Shown one piece after another: positions 34,128 through 48,097 of a stretch of 64,000 bases of DNA; position 1 is the first letter of the stretch; every line of letters begins with the position of its first letter. Both the position numbers and the translations under genes were made by a program. Origin of the DNA: Eledone cirrhosa (Eukaryota; Mollusca; Cephalopoda; Octopoda; Eledonidae); contig OZ024747.1 of assembly GCA_964016885.1 (NCBI GenBank), positions 8,527,283 through 8,591,282 on the forward strand. Direction: 5' to 3'. The notes under the pieces were generated by a model. The model worked only from the letters and a program-made list of their open reading frames with translations, was not told the origin of the DNA and ran no database searches.

Positions 34128-34650
34128 TTAACTAGAGGACAGATTGTTGATTCAAATGTTTATACTATATTTACCAGTGGACAGATCATTGTGAAAATTT
34201 GCTGTATTAATTTTTAACATTTTGTAATGATTTAGCAGAAAATATCTAAAAGAAAGTTTGTTAATTCAAATGTTTATACTATATTTACAAGGGAAAAGAT
34301 TTATCAGGAAAATTTGAAGTATTATCTCTCTACATCCTATAATGATTTAGCGGAAGGTATCTAAAAACAAGTTTGTTGATTCAAATGTTTATAGAGTCTT
34401 AACTAGTGGACAGATCATTATGACAATTAACAGTATTAGAGTAAAGAATGTATTTATTTTTGTGTGTGTGTGATGCTATCATAGTCTTGTTTTGTACTTT
34501 CAAAGAATGTCTTGCTAATGTGGTTTCATGTAGTTTGTTAATTCAAATGTCTATAGCATTTTTACTAGTCTGTGAAAATATGTAATATTAGGTTAAAGGC
34601 TTTAATTTTTCATGTGATGGAGTTATAATGCTGTTTTGTACTTTCTAAGA
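34128..34650. repeat. Diverged tandem repeat, about 115 bp, four to five copies
   Basis: GTTGATTCAAATGTTTATAC and close variants recur near 34146, 34259, 34375 and 34537, followed by CTAGTGGACAG-like text. It is old and decayed. Confidence 0.75.
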
Positions 34651-34854
34651 ATGTCTTGTTAATACATTCTTATTTGGTATAAGATGTTAAAAGTTAAATC
34701 TAAGTCAATACTTCTGTTCTAAATAATCCAACATGTGGCTCTTTAATCCCCGTTTTACATTAATTTCTCTGTTCTATATTGGATTGAACACTTCTTTAAA
34801 TCTTAGAGATATGCCTGAATCATCAAAGCTAACTCATTACTAGCATCTTAACCC

Positions 34855-35075
34855 TTTCCTGGCCATATTTTAATTGAAATACACTGTATTTCAATTAATT
34901 AGTGAAGGATTTGGAAGGATTTACTAAAATTATTAATTATTTCATTTATTAAGATGGTATTTGTAACATAATATTGAGGGATTTAAATTTAAATTGGAAT
35001 CCTTTAAGATGTTGATTTTATTTCAAAGAACCGGATGTAACTTTGGACAGGCTGATATCAACAAGGTTAGTGTCA
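34855..35075. repeat. Dispersed repeat F, third copy
   Basis: GAAGGATTTACTAAAATTATTAA and CAAAGAACCGGATGTAACTT match the repeat at 18930-19550. Confidence 0.5.
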
Positions 35076-35362
35076 AAGACTCAGTTGATCAGGGCAATTT
35101 ATCTTGTCAAGGAAATATTAATAGGAAATGGTTGCATATCATAGAAAGTTTCTTGGGTGTTTTAATGATAGAAGCCTGTCATTATATTGTTGTTACAGTT
35201 CACATGATATACTGTATATATATATATAAATATAGGAAACTATAGTATGACCCCGACGGCAGAGCTCAAGCCATTTCGACGGCTATTTCTGTCCACTCTA
35301 CTACCCTAAGTATTGAGTACTCTGGTGCGTTATGGTCCATCTGGTTCCTTACCACACTCCTT

Positions 35363-35365
<3 letters not shown>

Positions 35366-35410
<45 letters not shown>

Positions 35411-36104
35411 TATATATATGTATAGTATATATATATAATATATATATATAATATATATATAGTATATATATAGTATATGTATAGTATATATATATAATAT
35501 ATATATATAATATATATATAGTATATATATAGTATATATATAGTATATATATATAGTATATATATAGTATATATATGTATAGTATATATATATAATATAT
35601 ATATAGTATATATATAGTATATATATATAGTATATATATAGTATATATATATATATATAGTATATATATAGTATATATAGTATATATGTAGTATATATAG
35701 TATATATATAGTATATATATATATAGTATATTTATAGTATATATATAGATAGTATATATATAGTATATTTATAGTATATATATAGTGTATATATATATAG
35801 TATGTATATAGTGTATATATATATAGTATGTATATAGTATGTATATAGTGTATATATATATAGTATGTATATAGTATATATATAGTATGTATATAGTGTA
35901 TATATATAGTATGTATATAGTGTGTGTATATAGTGTATATATATTGTATATATATATAGTATATATATAGTGTATATATATTGTATATATATATATCATA
36001 TATATATATATAGTATATATATAATGTATATATATATAGTATATATATAGTGTATATATATATAGTATATATATAGTGTATATATATAGTATACATATAG
36101 TGTA
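35366..36104. repeat. TA-rich tract with interspersed TATAG motifs
   Basis: (TA)n broken every 8-16 bases by G (TATATATAGTATATATA), changing to GTATATAGTGTATA toward the right and merging into the 29-bp array. No coding meaning is assigned. Confidence 0.9.
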
Positions 36105-37025
36105 TGTCTGTACATCACCACATGTTCCATGTATGTCTGTACATCACCACATGTTCCATGTATGTCTGTACATCACCACATGTTCCATGTATGTCTGTTC
36201 ATCACCACATGTACCATGTATGTCTGTACATCACCATATGTACCATGTATGTCTGTACATCACCACATGTACCATGCATGTCTGTACATCATCATATATA
36301 CCATGTATGTCTGTACATCACTACATGTTCCATGTATGTCTGTACATCACCACATGTTCTATGTATGTATGTACATCACCACATGTTCAATGTATGTCTG
36401 TACATCACCACATGTACCATGTATGTCTGTACATCACCACATGTACCATGTATGTATGCACATCACCCCATGTACCATGTATGTCTGTACATCACCACAT
36501 GTACCATCTATGTATGTACATCACCACATGTTCCATGTATGTCCGTACATCACCACATGTACCTTGTATGTCTGTACATCACCACATGTACCATGTATGT
36601 CTGTACATCACCATATGTTCCATATATGTCTGTACATCACCACATGTTCCATGTATGTCTGTACATAACCATATGTTCCATGTATGTCTGTACATCACCA
36701 TATGTTCCATGTATGTCTGTACATCACCATATGTTCCATGTATGTCTGTACATAACCATATGTTCCATGTATGTCTGTACATCACCATATGTTCCATGTA
36801 TGTCTGTACATAACCATATGTTCCATGTATGTCTGTACATAACCATATGTTCCATGTATGTCTGTACATAACCATATGTTCCATGTATGTCTGTACATCA
36901 CCACATGTTCCATGTATGTCTGTACATCACCACATGTTCCATGTATGTCTGTACATCACCACATGTTCCATGTATGTCTGTACATCACCACATGTTCCAT
37001 GTATGTCTGTATATCACTACATGTA
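36105..37025. repeat. 29-bp minisatellite array, 0.9 kb
   Basis: About 31 copies of CATCACCACATGTTCCATGT followed by ATGTCTGTA (29 bp). Because 29 is not divisible by 3 and the unit lacks stops, all three plus frames are open and give histidine- and cysteine-containing repeats. This is a by-product of the unit and is not treated as a gene. Confidence 0.96.
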
Positions 37026-37085
37026 CTTCTTCAAAAATACATGTGCAATACAATTCTCATTTCCCTTTGAATCTGAAGTTAACTT

Positions 37086-38070
37086 CCCCACCACCACCAC
37101 TTCCACCCTCCAACCCCACCATCACCGCCAACACTACTGACAACACCACCTCCAACACTACCAATTCCACTACCACTACCAACACCACCATCACCACCAC
37201 TACAACCACTGCCACCACTACCGTCACCAACACCACCACCACAAACACCACGACTACCAACACCAACACCACAACTAACAATTCCACCACCACCACTACC
37301 ACTACCAACACCACCACCACTACTACTTCCAACAACACCACTACCACTATCAACACCACCACTACCACCAACACTATCACCACCACTACCACCACCGCCA
37401 CTACCACCACCATCACTACCACCACCATCACTACCACCAACACCATTACCAACACCACCACTACAACCACCACTACCACCACCACCACCACTACCAACAC
37501 TACCAACTCCACCACCACCACCATCAACATCACCACCAACACCAGCACTACTACCACCAACACCACCACTACCTACATCACCACTACCACCAACACTACC
37601 AACTCCACCTCCACCACTACCAACACCACCATCAACATCAACACCACCACCAACACCACCAACACCAATACCACCAACACCAACACCACCACCGCCACTA
37701 CCACCACCACCAACACCACCACCACTACCACCAACAACACCACCACCACTACCACCACCACCACCACCACTACCAACACCACCAGCACCACCACCAACAC
37801 CAGCACCACCACCAACACCATCACCACCACTACCACCACCATCACCACCACCATCTCTACCACCACTGCTACCACCACTACCACCAACACCACTACCAGT
37901 ACCACCACCAACACCAACAGCACCACCACTACCACCACCACCAGCACCACCACCACTACTACCAAATCCACTACCACCACCATCTCTACCACCGCCGCTA
38001 CCACCAACACCACCACCACCACCACCGCTACCACTACCACCAACACCATAACCACCACCACCACCACCGA
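37086..38070. repeat. ACC/ACT trinucleotide array
   Basis: About 1 kb of (ACC)n interrupted by ACT, AAC, ATC and GCC triplets. It would read as poly-Thr/Asn on the plus strand and poly-Val/Leu on the minus strand, with no start context or domain. The first bases follow the 29-bp array after a 60-bp unique spacer. Confidence 0.95.
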
Positions 38071-38079
38071 TAGAGACTT

Positions 38080-39050
38080 TTGATCACATAAAGGTTTATC
38101 AATGGACTCTATTTATTGGACTTGTGCGTGGGGTAAATAAATAAACCACCAAACAAACAAATAAATAGTGCCATTACCTTTTATATGATTTAGAAAGAGG
38201 AAAAAGCAACAGACATTGATTTTTATTAGAAATATGAACAAATATGAACAAACTACATATTTTATTTGAAGCCATTCTTTTTTTTTTTCTTTTCTCAACG
38301 AAAGCTTTTATCTGTTTGAATTGCTTCAAATAAAACAGCAATGAGATTTTTAAATTCTGTGGGCCTTGTCCCTTAAAATTCATATAAATTCTCAACAGAA
38401 TCCAATATTACTCTGCTTAATAAATACATTGGAATCTATTTTAATGAACCTACATTAATAATCAGTCTAATGTTTTTTTTTTATTATTGGCAAAACACTG
38501 GTAGCAATGCTTTTATGCCACACAGTATGGGCTTTTGACTTCTGTATGGATTTTTTGGCATTCAATTATCGGATAAGCTAATGACTTCACCGTATTTAAT
38601 TATTATTTTTTGATAACATATTGGTTAATTGATGTATTTGGGTCAATTAAATCAACGTTTCTCACAGTTATTACTATGTACTATTAATATATTCAGCTGA
38701 AATGGTAGAGAAGCAGACAAGTTGATTTACTTGCCAACAACCCCATCTCTCTATCTCTCTAACTATCTATCAATCTATCCATCTATCAATCTATCCATCT
38801 ATCAATCTATCTATATATCTATATCTTCATTACACTCAAGCAAAGGGCAATGACCCCCAGAATATTATATTTTCCCTCCTTACAGCAATCAAACTGATCT
38901 ACAAACTCTGCTACAGACCAATTGTTCCCAATACAAACCCTCACCAGTTTCATCAGATTTCAGATTTCACCCTAATTGATTTATACATTCTAGTTCAGGC
39001 CTCATCTTGTGGAGTTTAAAACCCACTACGGCCAACTTTGCCTTTCAATT
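38080..39050. other. No recognisable feature
   Basis: AT-rich, with a T-run at 38277-38288 and a (TCTA)n tract at 38745-38825. No convincing frame. Confidence 0.45.
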
Positions 39051-39059
39051 TTCTTAAGC

Positions 39060-39560
39060 ATAGTAGCCAGAATAAGAAACAGGGTGGAAAATCTTCAGGG
39101 AGCTATTACCTCTATTGAAAACGAAAGGATTCTCTCTCCAATGAGAAGAGTAGATTGTATGATGTCTTTGTATGAAGTTTAATTCTCCATCATAGTGAGA
39201 ATGGTCATTGACTGCAGATAATATCTGAAGGTTAGAAATACATAAATCAGGCATGTTCCACAGGATGTGTAATGTTAGTGTGTGTAAACAACGAAGCACA
39301 GATGAGCTGATAGAAAAAGCTGGGTATAAGAAGAACCAAATGTAATGTGCAGGAGAGAAACTTGTGCTAGTATACACATATAATGTGAATGGCTGAGCAC
39401 CGACAGGTGAACAGCAGCTTCTAGTAGAAGGTAATTGCAGAAGAGGAAGACCAATGGAGATGACAAAGAAAAGAGACAAATGTGGAAACTCTGTACTGGG
39501 AAGAACATATTTAGTGTCTGCAAGCATGGGAAAATGGACAAAAAATGATGATGATGAGGA
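39060..39560 (+). pseudogene. Degenerate LINE C-terminal fragment with (ATG)n tail
   Basis: The order of GATTCTCTCTCCAATGAGAAG, CCACAGGATGTGTAATGTTAG, GATGAGCTGATAGAAAAAGC and AGGTAATTGCAGAAGAGGAAG follows the LINE seen at 31.4 kb. It ends CATGGGAAAATGGACAAAAAATGATG. Frames are broken. Confidence 0.65.
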
Positions 39561-39564
39561 TAAT

Positions 39565-40110
39565 AATGATGATGAAGCTATGGGGAAAAGACGAATCTTA
39601 TCTGTAAAGGAAAATACTTTTTTGTTTTAATGTTGAAATAAAGGGAGGACTTGGTGACATCAGATTCATTTTCTCTCCATGGCACACAAACTTATCCAAA
39701 CTAACAAACTTCACTGCTATATTTTACTGACACAGATCAATCTAACATTTGAATTAACAAACCTGTTTTTAGATATTTTCTGTGAAATCATTACAGATGT
39801 TAAAAGTTAAAGCAATAGGGTTTAATTGAAGGGAGATTTAACTGCTATTTCTAACAGGCTGAGCGACTACATAAAGGCTTCCTGAATGACTGATGATGTT
39901 ATGTTGTTTAGTATAATGTCTGTTGTCTGTTTAATGCTTTATTTGATGCTTGATACATTGTCTCTTGCTTCATGTCTGAGTGTCTAATGTTAGAGAGGTT
40001 GGTATGATACCTATTGCTTGGCATGACATCAATGTTTGATATATAATGCAGTGTTTTGTATGATGTCTATTATCTGATGGAGGGCAGTAGATAGACACAA
40101 TCAATAGACA
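39565..40110. other. No recognisable feature
   Basis: AT-rich. TGTCTGTTGTCTG/TGATGCTTGATAC-type short degenerate repetition around 39900-40080. Confidence 0.4.
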
Positions 40111-40124
40111 GTCAAACAAAATGC

Positions 40125-40310
40125 CTTGCCACATTCAGTTATGGTCCTTTACATTTTGATTTCAAATCTCGCCAAGGTTAGCTTTGCCTCTCTTCATCCA
40201 GGATATGGAGGTGGGGATAAAATAAAGTACCAGTCAAGTACTGGGGTAAGTGTAATCGATTGTTCCCTCCCACCAAATTTCTGGCCTTGTGCCTTTGTAA
40301 GGCTTCTGTC
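40125..40310 (+). mobile_element. tRNA-derived SINE fragment
   Basis: Box-B-like TGATTTCAAATCTCGCCAAG, then GATAAAATAAAGTACCAGTC and TACTGGGGTAAGTGTAATCG, ending TTTCTGGCCTTGTGCCTTTG. Confidence 0.7.
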
Positions 40311-40354
40311 TGGTCAGGCTTCTGCTGGCTACTGGTACTATGTAACCCAGTACA

Positions 40355-40712
40355 ACCTGCTTCATGGTTGAGTGGTTGGCAACTAAACCACTTCCCTCAC
40401 CAGATCCTGGTCTGGTCTGGTCTGGTGAGGAGAGTAAGTGGAACTCCAGCAACACAAAAAAACAAGGAGTGTTAAAAGGGCAAATTAACTCCTCAGAGTC
40501 AATGCCCATCCACCTCAACTATGGGTTAAATAGCCTCCCCTACCCGCAATTGACCAAGTGTGGTGAGTATGGTTACACCCCTGATATGAAAACCTGCCAG
40601 ATAGTCCTATATGAGTGAGACACGGTCACCCGACCAATCTTGCCTCAAGTGGGACAACTCCCATCTAACCCATGCTAGCGTGGAAGATAGACATTAAACG
40701 ATGATGATGATG
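40355..40712 (+). mobile_element. Composite SINE-like element with (ATG)n tail
   Basis: TGGTTGAGTGGTTGGCAACTA (box-A-like), four tandem GGTCT words, then GTTAAATAGCCTCCCCTACC, CTCAAGTGGGACAACTCCCA and GTGGAAGATAGACATTAAAC, with an (ATG)n tail. Shares blocks with 3030-3272. Confidence 0.65.
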
Positions 40713-41796
40713 ATTTCCCTTTTCAACCTTACACATTTACGTAGTATGTTATGACCACAAAAAAGCTTTTCTATGTGGTCAGTAGAAATAGAAACCAAAT
40801 CTCCCTCATATCACCTCATTGTCTGTATTCATCAAGAGCCATACATTGGCTGTAGGTGCCAGGTTCTACAGATATAGCAACAGGTATTTTGGTGCATAAC
40901 AGGCTACTGTTGCACCATTCCTCCACTATATTTCAGTAGTCCACAGAAATTAAACTACCAAAATTGAAATTTATTGAGTAGTGCTGCCAAGTGTCTGGCA
41001 ATCTTTGTCAGTCTATCATAAATCATTGATGCCACATTCAACTTCCTGTTGTCAAAGACCTAGCCTACAACTCTAAACATGGAGCTGCTACTGAGGGCTG
41101 CCAACCAGGACCAACCAACACCAGAACTTATGAAAGATAGGATCATTACACACTGAAGTAGCTAAAATATTATCTGCTACATAAAATCACACTTTGCTAT
41201 CTAAAAAAATTAAGGAAGTACATGTGTGTATAGACAGATAGAAAGATACAAGATGGTCATGGCTCAAATGTTTTGTTTTTGTTTTTTATCACAGGCCTGC
41301 TTGATTAGGACTGAACTGCAGCTTAAACATAACACTACACGCCAACTTGTTTCTTTTGAAAAAGAAGTTATAAACTTGAAATAAGGTAAACATTTTAAAC
41401 AATTATTTTATTGTTTTTCTTGCTTTACTCTAGTTTTCACGCTTGTATTTTTAATTAACATTGTACAGGGCTTTCTCAAAATAATCTTAACAACAGTATA
41501 GTGTTTTGGGTTTGTTTTTGTGGTAGGTGGTAACAAATAAAGTAGGGCATTCCCACAAACCAATAACTTACAAATGAAACATTGAACTAATACGGCTCTG
41601 ATGAAACTGTGAAAGGCTGGAACTATGATGAAGCTGTGACAAGGTTAACAGGGTCAGCAGGGGATAACAAACAGCTTCAGAAAACAAATGGAGAGTACAA
41701 CAGACTAATAAAAACAATGTAGAAGGTTAAATTAAAAGCAACCAAAATCTGAAGAAACAAATAATAACAAGACTGCAGAAATTACTAGGAGGCACA
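40713..41796. other. No recognisable feature
   Basis: About 1.1 kb of AT-rich DNA without a convincing frame or repeat, left of the 41.8-kb array. Confidence 0.45.
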
Positions 41797-44700
41797 TCTA
41801 CTGGTGCATGTTATGAGTTATGACTACTGGTATATGTTATGACAAGATGTGATGTCTGATGTATATAATGTTATTAGAAGGTGTCACTTCTGCTGTATGT
41901 TATGACAAGATGTGATGTTTTATAAAATGTTATGAGGTGTCACTACTAATGTATGTTAGGACAAAATATGATAATGGTGTATGTTATGACAAGTTGTGAC
42001 TGGTGGTGTATGTTATAAGATGTGACTGGTGGTGTATGTTATGACAAGATGTGACAGGTGGTGTATGTTATAACATGTGACTGGTGGTGTATGTTATGAC
42101 AAGTTGTGACTGGTGGTGTATGTTATAAGATGTGACTGGTGGTGTATGTTATGACAAGGTGTGACTGGTGGTGTATGTTATGACAAGATGTGACAGATGG
42201 TGTATGTTATGACAAGATGTGACTGGTGGTGTATGTTATGACAAGATGTGACTGGTGGTGTATGTTATGACAAGATGTGACTGGTGGTGTATGTTATGAC
42301 AAGATGTGACTGGTGGTGTATGTTATGACAAGATGTGACAGGTGGTGTATGTTATGAGATGTGACAGGTGGTGTATGTTATGACAAGTCGTGACTGGTGG
42401 TGTATGTTATGACAAGATGTGACAGGTGGTGTATGTTATGACAAGATGTGACTGGTGGTGTATGTTATGACAAGATTGACAGGTGGTGTATGTTATGAGA
42501 TGTGACTGGTGGTGTATGTTATGTCAAGATGTGACAGATGGTGTATGTTATGACAAGATGTGACTGGTGGTGTATGTTATGACAAGATGTGACTGGTGGT
42601 GTATGTTATGACAAGATGTGACAGGTGGTGTATGTTATGATAAGATGTGACTGGTGGTCTATGTTATGACAAGATGTGACTGGTGGTCTATGTTATGACA
42701 AGATGTGACTGGTGGTCTATGTTATGACAAGATGTGACAGGTGGTGTATGTTATGAGATGTGACTGGTGGTGTATGTTATGAGATGTGACAGGTGGTGTA
42801 TGTTATGACAAGTCGTGACTGGTGGTATATGTTATGACAAGATGTGATTGGTGGTGTATGTTATGAGTTGTGACTGGTGGTGTATGTTATGACAAGATGT
42901 GATTGGTGGTGTATGTTATGACAAGATGTGACTGGTGGTGTATGTTATGACAAGATGTGACTGGTGGTGTATGTTATGACAAGATGTGACAGGTGGTGTA
43001 TGTTATGACAAGATGTGACTGGTGGTGTATGTTATGACAGGATGTGACTGGTGGTGTATGTTATGAGTTGTGACTGGTGGTGTATGTTATGAGATGTGAC
43101 TGGTGGTGTATGTTTTGACAAGATGTGACTGATGGTGTATGTTATGACAAGATGTGACTGGTGGTGTATCTATTGACAAGATGTGACTGGTGGTGTATGT
43201 TATGACAAGATGTGACAGGTGGTGTATGTTATGACAAGATGTGACAGGTGGTGTATGTTATGACAAGATGTGACAGGTGGTGTATGTTATTACAAGATGT
43301 GACTGGTGGTGTATGTTATGACAAGATGTGACAGGTGGTGTATGTTATGACAAGATGTGACTGATGGTGTATGTTATGACAAGATGTGACTGGTGGTGTA
43401 TGTTATGACAAGATGTGACTGGTGGTGTATGTTATGACAAGATGTGGCTGATGGTGTATGTTATGACAAGATGTGACTGGTGGTGTATGTTATGACAAGA
43501 TGTGACTGGTGGTGTATCTATTGACAAGATGTGACTGGTGGTGTATGTTATAACATGTGACTGGTGGTGTATGTTATGACAAGATGTGACAGGTGGTGTA
43601 TGTTATAACATGTGACTGGTGGTGTATGTTTTGACAAGATGTGACTGGTAGTGTATGTTATGAGATGTGACTGGTGGTGTATGTTATGACAAGATGTGAC
43701 TGGTAGTGTATGTTATGACAAGATGTGACTGGTGGTGTATGTTATGACAAGATGTGACTGGTGGTGTATGTTATGACAAGATGTGACTGGTGGTGTATGT
43801 TATGAGTTGTGACTGGTGGTGTATGTTAGGAGATGTGACTGATGGTGTGGGTTATGACAAGATGTGACTGGTGGTGTATGTTATGACAAGATGTGACAGG
43901 TGGTGTATGTTATGACAAGATGTGACTGATGGTGTATGTTATGACAAGATGTGACTGGTGGTGTATGTTATGAGTTGTGACTGGTGGTGTATGTTATGAG
44001 ATGTGACTGGTGCTGTATGTTATGACAAGATGTGACTGGTGGTGTATGTTATGAGTTGTGACTGGTGGTGTATGTTATGAGATGTGACTGGTGCTGTATG
44101 TTATGAGATCTGACTGGTGGTGTATGTTATGCGATGTGACTGGTGGTGTATCTATTGACAAGATGTGACTGGTGGTGTATGTTATGACAGGATGTGACTG
44201 GTGGTGTATGTTATGAGATTAGACTGGTGGTGTATGTTATGACAAGATGTGACTGGTGGTGTATGTTATGGGAGGGTGTGACTGGTGGTGTATGTTATGA
44301 GATGTGACTGGTGGTGTATGTTATGACAAGATGTGTCTGGTGGTGTATGTTTTGACAAGATGTGACTGGTGGTGTATGTTATGACAAGATGTGACTGATG
44401 GTGTATGTTATGATAAGATGTGACTGGTGGTGTATCTATTGACAAGATGTGACTGGTGGTGTATGTTATAACATGTGACTGGTAGTGTATGTTATGACAA
44501 GATGTGACTGGTGGTGTATGTTATGACAAGATGTGACTGGTGGTGTATCTATTGACAAGATGTGACTGGTGGTGTATGTTATAACATGTGACTGGTAGTG
44601 TATGTTATGACAAGATGTGACTGGTGGTGTATGTTATGACAACATGTGACTGGTGGTGTATGTTATGACAACATGTGACTGGTGGTGTATGTTATGACAA

Positions 44701-46660
44701 GATGTGACTGGTGGTGTATGTTATGACATGTGACTGGTGGTGTATGTTATGACAAGATGTGACTGGTGGTGTATGTTATGACAAGATGTGACTGGTGGTG
44801 TATGTTATGACAAGATGTGACTGGTAGTGTATGTTATGTGATGTGACTGGTGGTGTATGTTATGACAAGATGTGACAGGTGGTGTATGTTATAAGATGTG
44901 ACTGGTGGTGTATGTTATGACAAGATGTGACAGGTGGTGTATGTTATGAGATGTGACTGGTGGTGTATGTTATGAGATGTGACTGGTGGTGTATGTTATG
45001 AGATGTGACAGGTGGTGTATGTTATGACAAGATGTGACAGGTGGTGTATGTTATGAGTTGTGACTGGTGGTGTATGTTATGAGTTGTGACAGGTGGTGTA
45101 TGTTATGACAAGATGTGACAGGTAGTGTATGTTATGAGATGTGACTGGTGGTGTATGTTATGAGATGTGACAGGTGGTGTATGTTATGACAAAATGTGAC
45201 TGGTAGTGTATGTTATGACAAGATGTGACTGGTGGTGTATGTTATGAGATGTGACAGGTGGTGTATGTTATGACAAGATGTGACAGGTGGTGTATGTTAT
45301 GACAAGATGTGACAGGTGGTGTATGTTATGACAAGATGTGACTGGTAGTGTATGTTATGACAAGATGTGACTGGTGGTGTCCGTTATGACAAGATGTGAC
45401 AGGTGGTGTATGCTATGAGTTGTGACTGGTGGTGTATGTTATAAGATGTGACTGGTGGTGTATGTTATGACAGAATGTGACTGGTGGTGTATGTTATGAT
45501 AAGATGTGATTGGTGGTGTATGTTATGACAAGTTGTGACTGGTGGTGTATGTTATGAGTTGTGACTGGTGGTGTATGTCATGACAAGATGTGACAGGTGG
45601 TGTATGTTATGAGTTGTGACTGGTGGTGTATGTTATGACAAGATGTGACTGGTGGTGTATGTTATGACAAGATGTGACTGGTGGTGTATGTTATGAGTTG
45701 TGACTGGTAGTGTATGTTATGAGTTGTGACAGGTGTTGTATTTTATGACAAGATGTGACAGGTAGTGTGTTATGAGATGTGACTGGTGGTGTATGTTATG
45801 AGATGTGACAGGTGGTGTATGTTATGACAAGATGTGACTGGTAGTGTATCTTATGACAAGATGTGACTGGTGGTGTATGTTATGACAAGATGTGACTGGT
45901 GGTGTATGTTATGAGTTGTGACTGGTTGTGTATGTTATGAGATGTGACAGGTGGTCTATGTTATGACAAGATGTGACAGGTGGTGTATGTTATGACAAGA
46001 TGTGACAGGTGGTGTATGTTATGACAAGATGTGACAGGTGGTGTATGTTATGAGTTGTGACTGGTGGTGTATGTTATGACAAGATGTGACAGGTGGTGTA
46101 TGTTATGAGTTGTGACTGGTGGTGTATGTTATGACAAGATGTGACAGGTGGTGTATGTTATGACAAGTCGTTACTGGTGGTGTATGTTATGACAAGATGT
46201 GACAGGTGGTGTATGTTATGAGATGTGACTGGTGGTGTATGTTATGACAAGATGTGACTGGTGGTGTATGTTATGAGTTGTGACTGGTAGTGTATGTTAT
46301 GAGTTGTGACAGGTGTTGTATGTTATGACAAGATGTGACAGGTAGTGTGTTATGAGATGTGACTGGTGGTGTATGTTATGAGATGTGACAGGTGGTGTAT
46401 GTTATGACAAGATGTGACTGGTAGTGTATCTTATGACAAGATGTGACTGGTGGTGTATGTTATGACAAGATGTGACAGGTGGTGTATGTTATGAGATGTG
46501 ACAGGTGGTGTATGTTATGACAAGTCGTGACTGGTGGTGTATGTTATGACAAGATGTGACAGGTGGTGTATGTTATGACAAGATGTGACTGGTGGTGTAT
46601 GTTATTACAAGATGTGACTGGTGGTGTGTGTTATGATAAGATGTAGCTACTGGTTTGTAT
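41797..46660. repeat. 29/26-bp minisatellite array, 4.8 kb
   Basis: About 170 copies of a 29-bp unit (GACTGGTGGTGTATGTTATG followed by ACAAGATGT), interspersed with 26-bp variants lacking three bases (ATGAGATGT in place of ATGACAAGATGT). Further variants are ATAACATGT, CTATTGACAAG and GAGTTGT. The left edge (41797-41990) is degenerate. A 580-bp higher-order period is visible (AGGTGTTGTA at 45731 and 46311). It contains no plausible gene. Confidence 0.97.
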
Positions 46661-46835
46661 TATACTTTTCAACTATATTACCTTACCCCCCCCCCCCCCC
46701 ATTATATATACCTCAGCTGTTGTGGTGCTGTACTTATACACAGCCCATCTCTCAGCTCACTCATGCTCTCTTGTTAGTTCACTCTAACATTATACATTTA
46801 GCTTAGCATACATTTTCCATTCCTTTCTACTCAGA

Positions 46836-47080
46836 ATAAATTATCTGCATTCATGGCCCACATCTCCCTACCAAGCAGTATAGTTATTTGAACACAAGTA
46901 GCATACAATTTACCCTTCACTCTGAGTGAGAAGCCCTTTCTTGCCACCAGAGGTAACAGCTCCCTAAACTTCTTCCAACCCGTTCTTGTTGTAGCTACAA
47001 CACTTTCAGTAGAGCAAACTCTGTTGCTAATGGGGTCATCTAGACAGCAAAAGCTATCTACTACTTCTAATAAGCCTTCT
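46836..47080 (-). pseudogene. LINE reverse-transcriptase fragment
   Basis: On the minus strand it encodes LEVVDSFCCLDDPISN, then TTRTGWKKFRELLPLVARKG, FSLRVKGKLYATCVQITILL and GREMWAMNADNL. The pattern VDSFCYLGD..W.KF.ELLP...L..K.....CV......SE.W is the post-palm region of non-LTR reverse transcriptases. Its reading frame is intact in this stretch but lacks the catalytic part. Confidence 0.8.
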
Positions 47081-47099
47081 GGGCATATATTTATACACA

Positions 47100-48095
47100 T
47101 AAATATACTCTTATATATATATACAAACGGTACCTGACTTGTTTCCACAGAGTTCTCACAGCTGAGTGCACTTTTACAATACATAGCTAGTAAATAGTTA
47201 GAATTGATTACACACTCAGTATACCTAGTTAGTAATTGATTACACACTCAGGCAAGACCGATTATGTGCATCTATCTTTACTTGAAGATACCCTAACCAT
47301 TGAGTTCTCTTGGTTGGGATATAGCTAGTCGTATTTCACACTCAGTTAGGACCGAGTACGCTCTCTATACATAACCCTACACACAGTACCCGTTTTCTTT
47401 AGACATTGCGTTCCCACAGTTGCGACTGGTCACGTTCCTACCAATTGAACACTACACCAGGTTTTGATCCGTGATCATCTAACCATAGAGGTAATCCGTA
47501 ACTGTGAGGTCATCTAACCTCACAGTTACGGATTGAACAATAATACTTACACACCATTAATGGGCCTACATACATCCTCTAGGTTTTGCTATCCTTTGTT
47601 ATTTACTTTACCTTTTGTGTTGGATAACACACCTCCACCACTCAAACGCCTATCTTAAAAGCCCAAGGGCCTATTTGACCGGAAATCGCACTTACTGACA
47701 CATTAACCCAAATACCCAACCCTACACGGAGCCCCTTGCTGGCCTACATTGTGGTTGCTTGCACACACGGTTTTGGTTACTCAGACTCTCAATGGGACAG
47801 CGGTACATACTGAGTTCGATATGAGATGATTGCTTTTTCTTCACATGGATGTGTATATACCTGACATACAGTTTTTCGGATGACACGGATGTGTATATAC
47901 CATAACATACACTTGAAGATACGGATGTTACAATTCAATCTATACATGTATAACAGAACACTGAACTGAACTTACTTGCTTGTGTGTGTGTGTGTGTATG
48001 TGTATGGGGCTGTGGTTAACCCAATATTTTCAATTTACATCGTCAAATTGAGATTTGACCAATGTAGCATTTGTTGTTTTGTAAACGAACTTTCA
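47100..48095. other. Unassigned region with a perfect hairpin
   Basis: No coding frame. A small direct repeat (ATTGATTACACACTCAG) lies at about 47200 and 47235. A perfect 18-bp stem lies at 47493-47534. GATGTGTATATACC words recur near 47847 and 47887. It may be part of an uncharacterised mobile element. Confidence 0.4.
47493..47534. other. Perfect 18-bp inverted repeat, 6-base loop
   Basis: AATCCGTAACTGTGAGGT, loop CATCTA, then ACCTCACAGTTACGGATT, an 18 of 18 complementary match. It is not followed by a T-run and not in a known RNA context. Confidence 0.9.
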
Positions 48096-48097
48096 GT

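Noticed and set aside
36076..38083. Histidine/cysteine-repeat and poly-Thr proteins
   Set aside because: A 29-bp unit without stops opens all three plus frames at once, and the ACC array does the same for Thr. This pattern is not that of a gene.
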